Source: Ascaphus truei (lineage: Eukaryota; Chordata; Amphibia; Anura; Ascaphidae). Taken from it: DNA of 64,000 nt. The DNA is taken from NCBI GenBank assembly GCA_036426205.1, contig CM071568.1, positions 214,377,245 to 214,441,244 of the forward strand. The letters run 5' to 3'. How positions within the stretch are numbered: position 1 is the first letter of the stretch; the number at the start of each line of letters is the position of its first letter. Position numbers and translations under genes: made by a program. The notes below the pieces were generated by a model. That model was given only the letters and a program-made list of their open reading frames with translations, was not told the DNA's origin and did not search any database. Below, piece by piece: positions 11,116 through 21,968 of this stretch.

Positions 11116-12088
11116 GGAGACTACCAGCAAGGAAGCTTGAGGGCCATTCCGACGGAGTCCAGGTGAGGTGGTGGCTGACCGGCTTTGCACCTCTATTGGC
11201 TATGCAGGAGGAGCCACTTGCTTATTTCTTATACATACAGGTTTTTCTATTGATTGTTTTATATTGCATTGGCATCGCAGTATTGCAGCATCAGTTTGGG
11301 GGTACTACTCCCATTTTTTCTCTCTAATAGGGTGACTGAGATCAGATGCATTGTAATTTCTTCTGTATTTGGTACCATTTTCAAATGACCTGAAAATTGC
11401 AGGGAACCCTTTAGGGATGCCCTAGGAACGCTGATTGAAAAACACTGATCCCCACAACCACACAACGGCACAGATATGAGTAAGTCAGGGCATATTCAAT
11501 CTAAACACTTTTTATTAGGGGCTTAGATCTCATTCAGCAGGCCCACACCATGCTCTGTAACAGGGCCAGTCATAATAATATTTGACAACATTTTGAGTAA
11601 ATTCATTTTCTAGTGTTTTGAAATGAAAAGCTATAATAGAACCAAAAGTTTTGATTTTCTCTTTAATACAGAAGTCAATGCTCCTTTCTTTAACCAGCAC
11701 ATTAGTGATTTATTAGAGAATGAATGGTTTGCCCTGCACAGAAGATTTTTTTTCTTGGCTTGCATGCAGTTGTTTTGAACAGACTACTGTCTTGTCAATG
11801 TAAATAATAAAAAAAAAATATATATATATAAAAAAAATATATAACTATATATATATATATATACAGTGTTCGACAAATCACCCAAAAATCTACTCGCCCA
11901 ACCAAAAAATCTACTCGCCACCTAGTCCTGCCCCCAACCTGCCCCTAGTCCCGCCCCCAACCCCGCCCCCAACCCCGCTTTAAAATAAAATATATAAATA
12001 AAATACATTTAATAAATTCTTAGTCAGAACAACATTTGTTTTTGACAAATGTATTTATTATATTATACTACAATTAGTCCTTGTTACG

Positions 12089-12091
12089 TGT

Positions 12092-12140
<49 letters not shown>
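12089..12140. repeat. (GT)n microsatellite
   Basis: About 23 uninterrupted GT dinucleotides inside the hAT-type element. Confidence 0.95.
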
Positions 12141-12142
<2 letters not shown>

Positions 12143-12599
12143 TTGTGTTGTAAGTGTGTAAATGTCGGATCTAGAAATAAAAGCACAGATGAATGACTAT
12201 TTTCCTGAACTCCTTAAACCAGTGTCTGGACATCCCCCCCTTTCACAATATCTAATGCAGCAATCCGCCTGGGATCTTACCTGATCCGCAGATCCCTCAA
12301 TGTCCAGGTACCTCACCCTTCCGCAATGTTATAAGTTGGAGGGGAGGTGTTTCCTAACTGTCTTCTGGGTTAGGGGGGATTCCGATGTCTTCCGTGGAAG
12401 CTTGAGTCAGATCTGGAAGAAAGCAGTAGTATAAGTATTTTGGGTTTGTATGTAGTATAGGACAGTTAAGATATAGGGTAAATAGATCTCCAGATACAGA
12501 GAGGGGGAGGACGACCGGAGGGGACGAGACCGCCAGTAGGATGGGGGAGGAGGGGTGACCGAGGACCCCGAGGGAAGAACTCTGGAGAGCGGTGGAGAG

Positions 12600-12940
12600 A
12601 GGATGAGAGAGTATGGAGAGAATGAGTAGACGCGTGATAGGAGTTAGAGACCCCCCCCCGTGAGGACGGTAGGGGAGGTAGCGGGGGGGCGGAGGATGAG
12701 GTTTGGAGAGAGACCCCCCCCCTGGCGGGATGAGGAGAGAGAGAGAACGTCCCCGCTCCCATCACCCGCCGCGCTCTCTAACACGGGACCGGGGGGTAGC
12801 GGGGGGGGGGAAGCGGGGACATGAGGGGGCATCCCCGCTACCATCACCCGCCGCGCTCTCTAACACGGGACTGGGGGGAAGCAGGGGGGGGAAGCGGGGA
12901 CATGAGGGGGCAGCCCCGCTACCATTTCCATAACTGCGGG
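12600..12940. repeat. GC-rich, G-tract minisatellite (about 80-bp units)
   Basis: The unit contains CCATCACCCGCCGCGCTCTC, then TAACACGGGAC, a long G run, GAAGCGGGGACATGAGGG and CCCCGCT. Two nearly complete units are visible (about 12750 and 12831) with partial ones on either side. Many runs of four to nine G on the plus strand could form G-quadruplexes. Long antisense frames here follow from base composition. Confidence 0.8.
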
Positions 12941-13288
12941 CAGCAGGAGCGCCGGGGAGGGGATGGAGGTGGGGGAAGGCACAGATAATACTTACTGTGT
13001 CCTCCATCCTCCATGGGAAAAGAATGGCTGCTCGTTGGGGGCGGGCTCATATAGAGCCTGGCCGCGCGCCCACAAAGCCTGGAGCGCGCGCCAATCAGCT
13101 GTCAGGTAGGGGGAGTTTTTTTTTTTCAGCCAGCTCGAGCAGGGAAATTTCAGCGCAAGCAGGGAAAATTTAAAAAAACACACGTGTGCTGCTTGGGCCA
13201 ATATTTACTCGCCCGGGGGTTAAATGCACACGCCCCAGGCGTGTAAATGTATAGGATTGTCGAACACTGTATATATATATATATATAT

Positions 13289-13456
13289 AGTTATACGTTA
13301 CCGTTCCAAGGAGGTATCCCCCGAGGAAGGTCCCATTCTGTAGGACCGAAACGTTGAGTTTCTGGATGTATTTTTGCTTTCACTAATACACTTTGATTTT
13401 CAACATTGAGTGCTGTCTCTTGTTTACCAATCCTTGGAACGGTAACATATAACTAC
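13289..13456 (+). repeat. Hairpin enclosing a hammerhead-like core
   Basis: AGTTATACGTTACCGTTCCA at the left pairs with TGGAACGGTAACATATAACT at the right, about 24 bp with one mismatch. The hammerhead-like core at 13320-13360 lies just inside the left strand. Confidence 0.7.
13320..13360 (+). ncRNA. Hammerhead-like core (CCGAGGA ... GGACCGAAACG)
   Basis: The order is CCGAGGA (consensus CTGANGA with one change), an extra A, a perfect five-pair stem II GGTCC/GGACC and GAAACG. It lies immediately inside a 24-bp flanking stem. The triplet after GAAAC is not a clear NUH, so it is probably a decayed copy. Confidence 0.55.
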
Positions 13457-14649
13457 CTTCTCTATATGGGACGTGCACCTGGGGCTTACCAGCACCTATT
13501 GGAGTGCCAACTACCTTATCTGACTATATATATGTAGCGCCTCAGTGATAATAATATCCAAATGTAAATACAAATGTGAAGAGATAAAGCATATATAAAT
13601 GCTAAGTGCAAGTGTATAATATATTGATAAATTAATAAATTGGTAGATAGATCGTGTCAAAGGCGCACGATCCACACAAAGAATCCCTTTATAAGGCACA
13701 CCACAGACCAAATATTTATAGTATAATTATTGGTTTTGTCAGGGTTGTACACTTACTATTAAAATAATCTTTATTAATATTTCTATAGTGAATTTAAAAA
13801 ACTTCAATAACATCTAGAAGTACAGTAGATGTTAATCTAAAAGTAGTGAGTAAAGTAGGTCACATCAAAAGATAATAGTATATCATGTATAGAATGGACA
13901 TAAATCCGTAGTAATTCTCTATTGGGTTTTTAGAGTAATCTCTAAATCTTTGTGAATATGTCCTGCACACTCTATCTATCTGTTTATAACACAAATGTAA
14001 TTGATAGTCCTATAATCTCATAAGAGATGTTTAATCTTTATTATCTCTGTTGTAAAGTAAGATCACCAGCTTCGGACCAAAGGTTTTTGGGACATAACAA
14101 TATTTATTCCCATATCTTAGTATAATGCCCGTTCGGCCATCTGTAATAGGCAGATCCTGGTATAGATGAATATACCAGTGTCCAAAGTATAGCTTATGGG
14201 TGGACCACCGCTGTGTTACTAGGTAATTATATAACAGAACCCTTATGCATTACACAGTGTTTTAAAGAGTGATATCTGGTCCCCAGCTCATAAGCTAGGT
14301 GTACACCATGTTTACCCTTATACCGTATATGATCTCATTTACAGTAGCACACCAAAGCTCCAAAGAGCTATTCCCACAGTACATAATGTGGTAATGTGTG
14401 GTATACGTACATCATAATGGACATAAACGCTCGAGTGCCCAAAATGATACCACGATATCCGTCTCAATTGAAATGTTTGAGACCATGTTACATAGTAGGG
14501 CCCATATACAGAGGTAAGTGTTGTATAGTGAGAGTGTGCTCCGGTGCCTGCCTTGACAGTTAGATGCGAGCCATATTTTGCTCTTGCAGCATCGTAATAA
14601 CGTTCATACTCCCGAACAGGCACTCCTGGAAGCAACTATATATGTCTAA

Positions 14650-14855
14650 TGATGCGGTTAGATGAATATAACTGAAACTCACTACCAAAACGAGCTTAAG
14701 GTTTAAAATCAGACGGCTAACCCGACTTACATTTCGTCGGTAAAAAAGCGGCGACTTCTTCCCGGAAGCGACGAAACGTACGTCGGGTTATCCGGCTGAC
14801 TTTAAACCTTAAGCTCGGTTTTTGGTAGTTTCAGTTATATTCATCTAACCGCATT
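14650..14855. repeat. Near-perfect palindrome, about 90-bp arms
   Basis: ATGCGGTTAGATGAATATAA on the left matches the reverse complement of the right end, TTATATTCATCTAACCGCAT. Inside come GAGCTTAAGGTTTAAA and TTTAAACCTTAAGCTC, then ACCCGAC and GTCGGGT. A hammerhead-like core occupies the centre on both strands. Confidence 0.9.
14712..14796 (-). ncRNA. Opposed hammerhead-like cores at palindrome centre
   Basis: On the minus strand GGGAAGA, an extra A, GTCG...CGAC and GAAA are followed by GTC-GGGTT, and AACCC lies upstream as a possible stem I. On the plus strand GCGACGAAACGTACGTC-GGGTT forms the matching 3' half. Both lack the first two bases of the CUGANGA box. Confidence 0.45.
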
Positions 14856-15092
14856 GTGGTATGCTACAGCAGGATAAATACAATGCACAAGCGGGAGAAG
14901 TTTGCCATTGTTTACAATCAGTCGTCTTGTGTGGGAAGGGCACGGACTATTGCACAATTTGCTGCAGGAGCACACCACAGATTAGAGTAACGTTGGTTGC
15001 ATTTCTGTGTGCATGTATATATATATATATAGATAGCTATGGATAGAACCCTCGCTCATAAACCCCTTGTTGGTTGGTGCGTGCTGCCTAGG

Positions 15093-15142
15093 GAGTGGAA
15101 GAAGTCGCAAGTAAGCGACGAAACATGCAGCATGTCGGGTCT
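15093..15142 (+). ncRNA. Hammerhead-like core with stem III intact
   Basis: The order is TGGAAGA (CUGANGA with two changes), an extra A, stem II GTCGC/GCGAC with loop AAGTAA, GAAA, then stem III CATG-CAG-CATG and the triplet GTC before GGG. Stem II, stem III and the cleavage triplet are all well formed; C3 and U4 are lost. Confidence 0.55.
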
Positions 15143-15149
15143 CTGCCGA

Positions 15150-16505
15150 TATAATTGATTAAAAATTTCTACAGCAGATTAGAACTTAGCTCTATGTTTT
15201 CACTGTTGCATTACAAACGTTGTAATACCAGCCTCTAGTCTCTTACATGGACCTCCGATCTGATACACCCATTTAAAGAGGTGTTAGCTCTGTTTTTAGC
15301 AGGGCTGTGCCACAAACAGATATACACTTTCCCAAACCACAAACGGAAAGTCTGCCCCTCTCTAGCTTCTATGTGCCTCTGATCCCCAAACAATAACAAT
15401 ATCACCTGACAAACCGGCACACTGTGGGACTGCCTCCCGCTACTATTACAAATGCGGAGCTTCACTGATTGTCATAACAATATAACCATGACTGCATGGA
15501 TAACATACCACCAGGTTTGCTGACTAAACATAGCATTACTTTATTGAATCAGCTATGGACACTGCAGACTCACCTTAAACTGTGCCGTTTCCAATAACAC
15601 AAACTGCATACAGTATTCCCCGAGATTCAAGTATATGTACACGGGGTCTACGGGACAAGAATTCAGGGGCGCGAGGGGCGACACGGCAAACACGGCAGCC
15701 GAATTTGGCATAACAACAATAGCTCTTGCAATAGATCACCACAGCTTGATTTCAAGTGTAGCCATACACACTAAAGTGAATATAGACATCATAGAACCAA
15801 GTAACAAGCTTGATACTAGCTCTAAACCACAGTGTGTCTATGTGCCCAGTAGGAATACACGGAACAATACCTCCATAGGTATAGTGGGTATTAACCCCAT
15901 AATTGCTGAGATACTATACATATGACCAAATTTAGGTAGCTACATACTGTTGGTGTATCTCTCTATTTGCACCAGAGCGACACTTACCAAGCCAGGCTGA
16001 CTCAGTAGCCGAGGACCCTCCACACACTGTTGATACGTACACGGTGGATCCTAACCGTGCACATACTCGTGAGGCCACATACTGTTAGTGGTAACATCAG
16101 AATATAGAGGCATATTTAAATGATGCTGTAGGCATTGGGTACGAAATATCCCAGAACCACTAGGTGTCACAGTTAGAGTGATTAACATCCACCTTAGGAC
16201 ATATACTGGGATACAATTGATATATGCTTAACATCTAAGGCATTACAGTGAATTAACACAGGCTATATCTGCTGACGGGCCCAGAGTAGTTCCCCTGGAC
16301 CCACGTTTGTGACACAATGAGTGTCTTTTAACATAGTAAATACCATCCTTTAATATTTGCTATTTTTATTACACAATCACCAATTTGATTAAAATATTTA
16401 TTATTTTGTTAAAACACCCTTTTTTTCCCCTGACCACATTTATTCTATAATGGTCTGCGGTGCGCCTACAAAGGGACTCTTTTTGTGTACCTCTCTTGAT
16501 ACACT
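15150..16505. other. No gene recognised
   Basis: Mixed-composition sequence with short frames only. No repeat limits, tails or splice-bounded exons are visible. Confidence 0.5.
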
Positions 16506-16510
16506 CGTCA

Positions 16511-16548
<38 letters not shown>
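16511..16548. repeat. (TA)n microsatellite
   Basis: About 19 TA dinucleotides, at the left edge of the element split by the LTR insertion. Confidence 0.95.
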
Positions 16549-16552
<4 letters not shown>

Positions 16553-16932
16553 AAGAGAAAAGAAGCCCGCTGAGAGCACTCAAGTGTACCAGGATAGAAA
16601 ATACAATTTTATTGAATGACACATAAACATAAAAAATAGTGCAGAATAATTCAAATATGGCATGGACCCCTGACACGAGCACTACAGAAAACACTGGAGC
16701 TGAGGACTAGTGGACTAACACTATTGCCGCTAGTGTCTATTAACACAACAATGGGAAAGCACCTGCGCACACAGTGAGGCAAATGGATGACCAAAAAGTG
16801 CACACAAATAACACAGGATCACACAATAATAAAGAGAAATGTGCTGAGTAGTGAAAAGAATGCAAATTAAACTCAGCATATGGATGGACCAGCTGCCTAT
16901 AAAAAGATATACATTACTCAATGTGAAGCCTG
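16549..16932. mobile_element. Left half of a non-coding element split by the LTR insertion
   Basis: This stretch ends in CCTG and the sequence after the second LTR (21969 on) begins with the same CCTG. Removing the LTR element joins this part to 21973-22440, which ends in a hammerhead-like pair. No protein coding seen. Confidence 0.5.
16929..16932. repeat. Target-site duplication CCTG, left
   Basis: CCTG directly precedes the 5' LTR; the same tetramer follows the 3' LTR at 21969-21972. A four-base duplication suits gypsy-type or retroviral integrases. Confidence 0.65.
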
Positions 16933-17716
16933 TGAAGCCCTGTGTAATTTGGGGGTTACATGCCTCTCTCCTCCTGTGCAATAATACCTGTTAAAAGGGC
17001 AGGTTTGCCAGGAGTAATCATGAGGTTTGCCCTCATCCCTTGTGATATGTATTGTGTAGTGAAGGAAGTGACATCATGCTCTGTGTCCAATTACAGTGAC
17101 ACGGGTGGTGCCTACTGGAGCTATATAGTATGCAACACTGCCTGAATTTAGTGTGTGTGAGTGTCTCATCCCACCTGAATGAGACTGTCTGACCCAACAC
17201 ACTGCCAGGGCTCTGATAAGGATTGTGGCCCTCCCCTAGGGGAGAGGTGGGCAGACTATTCCCCTTACTCTATTAGAGAGCAAGGGAAGAGAAAGGACAG
17301 CTTCTAGGGCCCTGACTAGGAGTGGTGTCTAGGGAATTCCTTGAGGTGGGCAACCTTTATGATGAGCGGCTAGAGACGGGCCGCAATGATGGGCAGTCTG
17401 CCACTAAAGATGTTAATAAAGAATGTCCATGAAAGAACCTTCTTGCCTGAGAGTGGAGTCATTCAGGGAGAAGCTGCACCCAGAGGTTCTCTTTCAGAGA
17501 CTCCTCCCTGCTGAGGACCTGGAAGAGATGGAGGCGCTGTACCAGAAGTGAGTAGTTCTCAGCATTACCTCATGAGCCAGTCCTGATGTATTTCCCCATA
17601 TCACCACGGAAGACTCAGGAGTTCTATAAGCCAACAGGTGCACTACACTACATTACATGTAACCTCACGTAAGGGGCCAATGTGAGATTGGGGGGGGGGG
17701 GGGAAACACTGTTACA
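16933..17716 (+). repeat. 5' LTR
   Basis: Starts TGAAGCCCTGTGTAATTT and ends ACACTGTTACA. It contains a TATA-like CTATATAG at 17121-17128 and a polyadenylation signal AATAAA at 17415-17420. A run of about 18 G lies at 17684-17703. The start was placed at TG after CCTG because the 3' LTR shows the same border after its purine tract. Confidence 0.88.
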
Positions 17717-17718
17717 TT

Positions 17719-17738
17719 TTTGGAGGCGCTTCCGATAT
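17719..17738 (+). other. Candidate primer-binding site
   Basis: TGGAGGCGCTTCCGATAT begins four bases after the 5' LTR. A primer-binding site starting TGG matches the CCA end of a tRNA. I do not assign the tRNA. Confidence 0.5.
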
Positions 17739-18969
17739 CATCAGGACAGGCTTTTAGGTAGGCGAACTAATGTAGGAATATGTATGCTACCAGGAAAGTG
17801 CTGCGGAGTGAAGGGAGCCTAGGGGTAGTCAGGGGTAGAATGTCTGCTCGCAAAGCACACCCTAGATGCCCCTGTATGGTGTGAAGTAGATCTGGAGACA
17901 GGGCTATTGCTGTTCTAGTCACCTTGAGGCAGCTAGTCGTAGGATGCCTTAGGGGGTAGCCTGGTTAACGTGGGTCAGAAACTCCTGGGAGGGTCTGCGC
18001 TAGGTGTAGCCAACAGTAGGTGACGCCCTAGGTACTGCATGGAGAAGCCCAGAGTACTTCTAGCCAGTAACCAGTCTACTAACCACAGAGCACGTATACT
18101 GGACTGAAACCATGTACAGCATACACCAGAAAGAGTTTAGCCTAGCCTGAGGTAGTGCAACACAACTGAGTAAGACACACTTGCGATACATGTAGATGTG
18201 CACTGGCATACTTTGTTGCATCAAAATGGCGACTGCCCAGCAGAGGAGCACCATGTGCGATTGCAGAGAAAAAGTAAAGATGGCGACTATAAGTGATGAA
18301 GTCCCGCGTGGTGCGGAGAGCCCGAAATTGCGGTTCGCGCCAGAGATGGGAAGCGCACGTGCTGTGTGGACAGCGGAGGAACCGTGTGCGGAGACGCCTA
18401 TACTGAGTAGGCTGTGGAGTGGCGCGAAAGCTGTGGCCTTGCCTTTATTGTCCTGCCTGAATTCCCGGGGTGCAACCCAGGAGAATAGCTGTGAGGACAT
18501 TGCAATTATGTGTGAGAAGGCAGATGGAGTATCTGATTGCCAGACGGTGATTACTACTCAAGTCACAACTGCTGTTAGTCTGGATTGCAGAGCGATCCAA
18601 AATGGCACCACCCGCTTCCCTGGGAGACCGCGTGGGCTGTGTACAGAAAATGATTTTGCCGGAACTTGGCCGGGAGTGGCGCGAAAAAGAGAACCCCACC
18701 TTGATCGGGGAAGTGGCGCGAAAGCCGTGGCTGCACCCTCCTGGGATGTGACAGGCTCAGAGACGATTCTGGGTCATGACGGGAAGCTGTGGGACCCTCC
18801 TCTAATCTCCACCAGAGGGAGGGGTCCCTGCCTCTGCCAATGGAAGTCTGAACTGACTGAGGGAGGAGCTGGATGTGCGCTTCCTGTCCCTCAGTTGCGA
18901 AGAGCTGGTGAGCAAGAGAGACTGTTGTGCCGTGTGTCTCCCTTTACCAGTGCATCTAATAGCTGTGCT

Positions 18970-20794
18970 ATGGCGGACTTTGACATACACCCCTACCAAC
19001 TTCCAGGAGGCTTCCTGGTAGTGAAGACGAGTGATCAAGAGATTCTACGGTGTCTATGTATGCAGTGTAGACTACCGGGCGGAGAAGCAAGTACGACGGC
19101 GAGATGCCCTCAATGCGGCATCCACTACTTGTGGGCCGTGGAGCCGTTCGTGCCTGGGTACGCGGAGGCAGGAGGAGATACAGCCATGCTGACGGCTGGG
19201 GCCTTGCCAAAAATCAAGAAAGAGGAGGTCAAACAAGGAGAGTGGGGATCACTACTAATGATGGTGCCCAAGAAGGATTGCGCTGAGGCCTGCAACCGCA
19301 GCGAGAACCTGGAACCTCGCTGTCGGTCCCCTGCGTAGGTACCCTTACCATCCTCGGCATCCGCTTCGTCAGACAATGAGGACAGAAGCCATGCATTGGG
19401 GATGATGCGCTACCGGCGGGCCACTACAGCGGTGCTGAAAAGAAGGAAGAGTTACTTACCAGTGATCTCGAGCTGTTGATTATATAAATTCCCCGACAGC
19501 ACGCGCTGGTGCGACCAGAGCAGCGGAAGAGTCCCACGGCTGTGGCGACTCCCAGCATTTCGGAGGAAGAGGATCCCATCGCAAGCCAGCGGAGTGGTGA
19601 GATACCCTCTTACCACCCACAGGCTCCGATGGAGGCGGACGAAGAGAAAGGCCGACAAAGGCCCAATTGGAGCTGAGGGGCGACGTCGAATATCCGGCAC
19701 TGGATATCAAGATGGAGGAGGAAGTTCAGGTGGGGGACCCCACCCAAGATGGCACGCCCTCACGAGAGAATGATGACGTCACTTCCGGTAGCCACAGCGG
19801 AGCCGACCGGGATCATCTGTCATCGCAGCTGATCAGTACCAGTCTGTCCCAGGAAGAAATGGACAGTTATCGGCAAGCGGTGAAGAATCGGGGCAATAAG
19901 ATGATTGGTGAGCCTGCTCTGCCCAAAGTCACAACGGGTCGTGGCATAGCCAAGTTGTTAATTACACTGCCGCAACGTAAGAACACTTCCCCATTCCCTC
20001 TGTCCAAGGCCACTGCCCCTATCCCTGCCCCTGTCACGTCTCCCTCGGGGTCCCGATCGAGCCAAGTGTGGTCTGGGGAGTCACGGGACACGTCAGAGGA
20101 ATGGCTTGGGTCGGCCATGGACTGGCGGGACTGTTTTACGTCTGATGAGGGGTCGGGGAGGGAAGTAGTACCTGCTGTGACACCCCCGAAAATGAATCCC
20201 ACAAATTATACCCATATTGTATGGGGAAGGCCAAAACGTTATGGGACTGCCACCCATTCAAATACTACATCTGGTGTCTCTTCTGGTGGAGAGACTGAGG
20301 GGCCTGAGAATGAGTTAGCAGTGAAGAAGCAGTCCTCGGAGCAGAGCACCAAGTGGTGGGCTCCGTTGTATGAGGGGTATTCTGAGTGGTTGGACCGCAC
20401 CAGATTCATCTTAATGCGAGGAGATGTAGTTGATCACTGGTGCGATGTGGGTGAATACTCGGCTGAGGAAAGCCACGAGGAGTTAGTAAGGAGGTGGGAT
20501 GAAATCCAGAAGGGAATAGTCATTCCAAAGGGGTCCTCTATACTATATGATCCCATTGACCCTGAAGAACCACTGTCATGGGCACTGCCAGGCAAAGCAG
20601 GGAATAAGAGGCTGATGAGGGCAATAGTAGCGAGATATAAGCAATCTCATGGATTGGAGTATCCTTATGTTCCCGAGCCTCTAATGCTGGAGATAGAGGA
20701 CAATCGGGGTACCTGGCTAAAGGGAAGGAGGACTACCTCAAGTCCAAGTCTAGTTACTCTGAATATCGCACAGAGGCAAGGATATGTTATCTGA
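18970..20794 (+). pseudogene. Unrecognised Gag-position protein of the LTR element
   Basis: The likely start is the ATG at 18970 (GCTATGG context, MADFDIHPYQL); the frame is open further upstream to 18196 but that part has no protein character. Residues 25-50 or so hold a zinc-ribbon-like pattern, CLCMQC followed by CPQCG. The frame meets TAG at 19336-19338, and acidic, low-complexity coding character continues in a second frame (about 19398-19679, with a TAA at about 19452) and in a third frame from 19680 to 20794. The last part (about 370 codons) includes a tryptophan-rich segment (STKWWAPLYEGYSEWLDR) and ends at TGA 20792-20794. By position this could be a Gag protein that packages the RNA, but no capsid or zinc-knuckle motif is evident. 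I do not recognise the family. The frame changes point to decay. Confidence 0.55.
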
Positions 20795-21170
20795 TGAGGG
20801 TTTTGGAGTGTAGGGTGCAACATTTACATGCATAAGATGGAGTATAGACCAGAAAATGGGCCGCCCAGATCATACAGTATTACAATTATTAATCACAACG
20901 GGTGAGAGGTAAAGAAGCCTGACCCCAGACATTACTATTGAAGTTTGGATTCTCCTAGGGAGTAATCCTAGTAGTACACTATCTTTAGTAATATGATGGT
21001 TCTGAATACAGTAATGCAGTTATGGTGATTAGGCATTATGTTGAATTATGTATGGTGTGTGCCAATGTATTTTTGTATTGATGATACTGTTGTTTCCTGT
21101 ATGTTTTGCAGTTGCCTGTTTGAAGGAAGGCCCCGCAAATTTAGGACCAAGTGGGGACCATTGGATCCAC

Positions 21171-21181
21171 CAGAGGGAGAT
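21171..21181 (+). other. Polypurine tract
   Basis: CAGAGGGAGAT lies immediately before the 3' LTR start (TGTAGCCC at 21182), the usual position for the plus-strand primer of reverse transcription. Confidence 0.7.
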
Positions 21182-21968
21182 TGTAGCCCTGTGTAATTTT
21201 GTGGTTACATGCCTCTCTCCTCCTGTGGAATAATCCCTGTTAAAAGGGCAGGTTTGCCAGGAGTAATCATGAGGTTTGCCCTCATCCCTTGTGATGTGTA
21301 TTGTGTAGTGAAGGAAGTGACATCATGCTCTGTGTCCAATTACATTGACACAGGAGTGATGTCTACTGGAGCTATATAGTATGTAACACTGCCTGAATTT
21401 AGTGTGTGTGAGTGTCTCATCCCACCTGAATGAGACGATCTGACCCAACACACTGCCAGGGCTCTGGCAAGGATTGTGGCCCTCTCCTAGGGGAGGGGTG
21501 GGCAGACTATTCCCCTTACTCTATTAGAGAGTAAGGGAAGAGCAAGGACAGCTTCTAGGGCCCTGACTAGAAGTGGTGTCGGGGACTTCCTTGAGGTGGG
21601 CAACCTTTATGATGAGCAGCTAGAGACAGGCCGCAATGTTGGGCAGTCTGCCACTAAAGATGTTAATAAAGAATGTCCAACATGAAAGAACCTTTTTGTC
21701 TGAGAGTGGAGTCATTCAGGGAGAAGCTTTCAGAGACTCCTCCCTGCTGTCGTGGGGACCTGGAAGAGATGGAGGCACTGTACCAGAAGTGAGTAGTTCT
21801 CAGCATTACCTCATGAGCCAGTCCTGATGTATTTCCCCATATCACCACGGAAGACTCAGGAGTTCTATAAGCCAGCAGTTGCACCACACTATATTACATG
21901 TACATGGGGCAGTTTCCTCACGTAAGGGGCTAATGTGAGATTGGGGGGGGTGGGGAAACACTGTTACA
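21182..21968 (+). repeat. 3' LTR
   Basis: Starts TGTAGCCCTGTGTAATTT, ends ACACTGTTACA, and parallels the 5' LTR throughout, with AATAAA at 21665-21670 and the TATA-like CTATATAG at about 21371. Differences from the 5' copy include a missing block near 21727 and extra ACATGGGGCAGTTTCC near 21900. Confidence 0.88.

Larger units (their letters stand above)
10371..11318 (+). mobile_element. 948-bp element with terminal palindrome and hammerhead-like centre
   Basis: The insertion splits the 49-bp minisatellite and is flanked by 14-bp target duplications. Its first 280 bp (10372-10652) are a near-perfect palindrome with arms of about 135 bp; landmarks are TATGGACAGACACACAATT on the left and AATTGTGTGTCTGTCCATA on the right. 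The palindrome centre carries a hammerhead-like core. The rest is single-copy apart from a short tandem repeat. The variable-length target duplication and ribozyme suggest a non-autonomous retroelement of Penelope type; that is inference. It has no protein of its own. Confidence 0.75.
11864..13269 (+). mobile_element. hAT-type element, 1.4-kb internally different relative (copy 3)
   Basis: It starts CAGTGTTCGACAAATC and ends with ATTGTCGAACACTG, matching the ends of copies 1 and 2. The first about 80 bp and the last about 90 bp are the MITE; the intervening about 1.2 kb is extra: an AT-rich part shared with 22760-22875, a (GT)n tract, and a GC-rich minisatellite. It has no transposase frame. 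Both flanks are TA repeats, so the target duplication is not readable. It may be a longer non-autonomous member from which the short MITEs derive by internal deletion. Confidence 0.75.
13535..14860. mobile_element. Non-coding retroelement-like block ending in a palindrome
   Basis: The block starts near a TA tract and GTAGCGCCTCAGTG and ends in the palindrome at 14650-14855. No reading frame has domain character. By structure (AT-rich body, ribozyme-like end) it resembles the non-coding ends seen at 1091-3443 and 62085-63200. Boundaries are uncertain. Confidence 0.4.
16933..21968 (+). mobile_element. LTR retroelement without pol (two LTRs, 3.5-kb interior)
   Basis: Two directly repeated LTRs (784 and 787 bp), a CCTG target duplication, a primer-binding-site-like TGG after the 5' LTR and a purine tract before the 3' LTR define a complete element of 5.0 kb. 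The interior (17717-21181) encodes only one discontinuous, unrecognised protein region (18970-20794). I see no protease, reverse transcriptase, RNase H, integrase or envelope motifs. It would depend on enzymes of another element. The LTRs differ at many sites and by indels, so the insertion is not recent. Confidence 0.88.

Noticed and set aside
10764..11327. A 187-codon plus-strand frame
   Set aside because: It lies wholly inside the palindromic insertion, crosses its internal tandem repeat, and has no domain character; overlapping frames of similar length exist, so it is a composition effect.
12466..13007. Overlapping proline/serine-rich minus-strand frames
   Set aside because: They come from the G-rich minisatellite in the hAT-type element and have no conserved domain.
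18060..18500. A 146-codon minus-strand frame
   Set aside because: It overlaps the LTR-element leader in antisense and has no recognisable domain.
18196..18969. Upstream 258 codons of the LTR-element frame
   Set aside because: Low protein character, no good start context, and a good ATG at 18970; more likely leader sequence that happens to be open.
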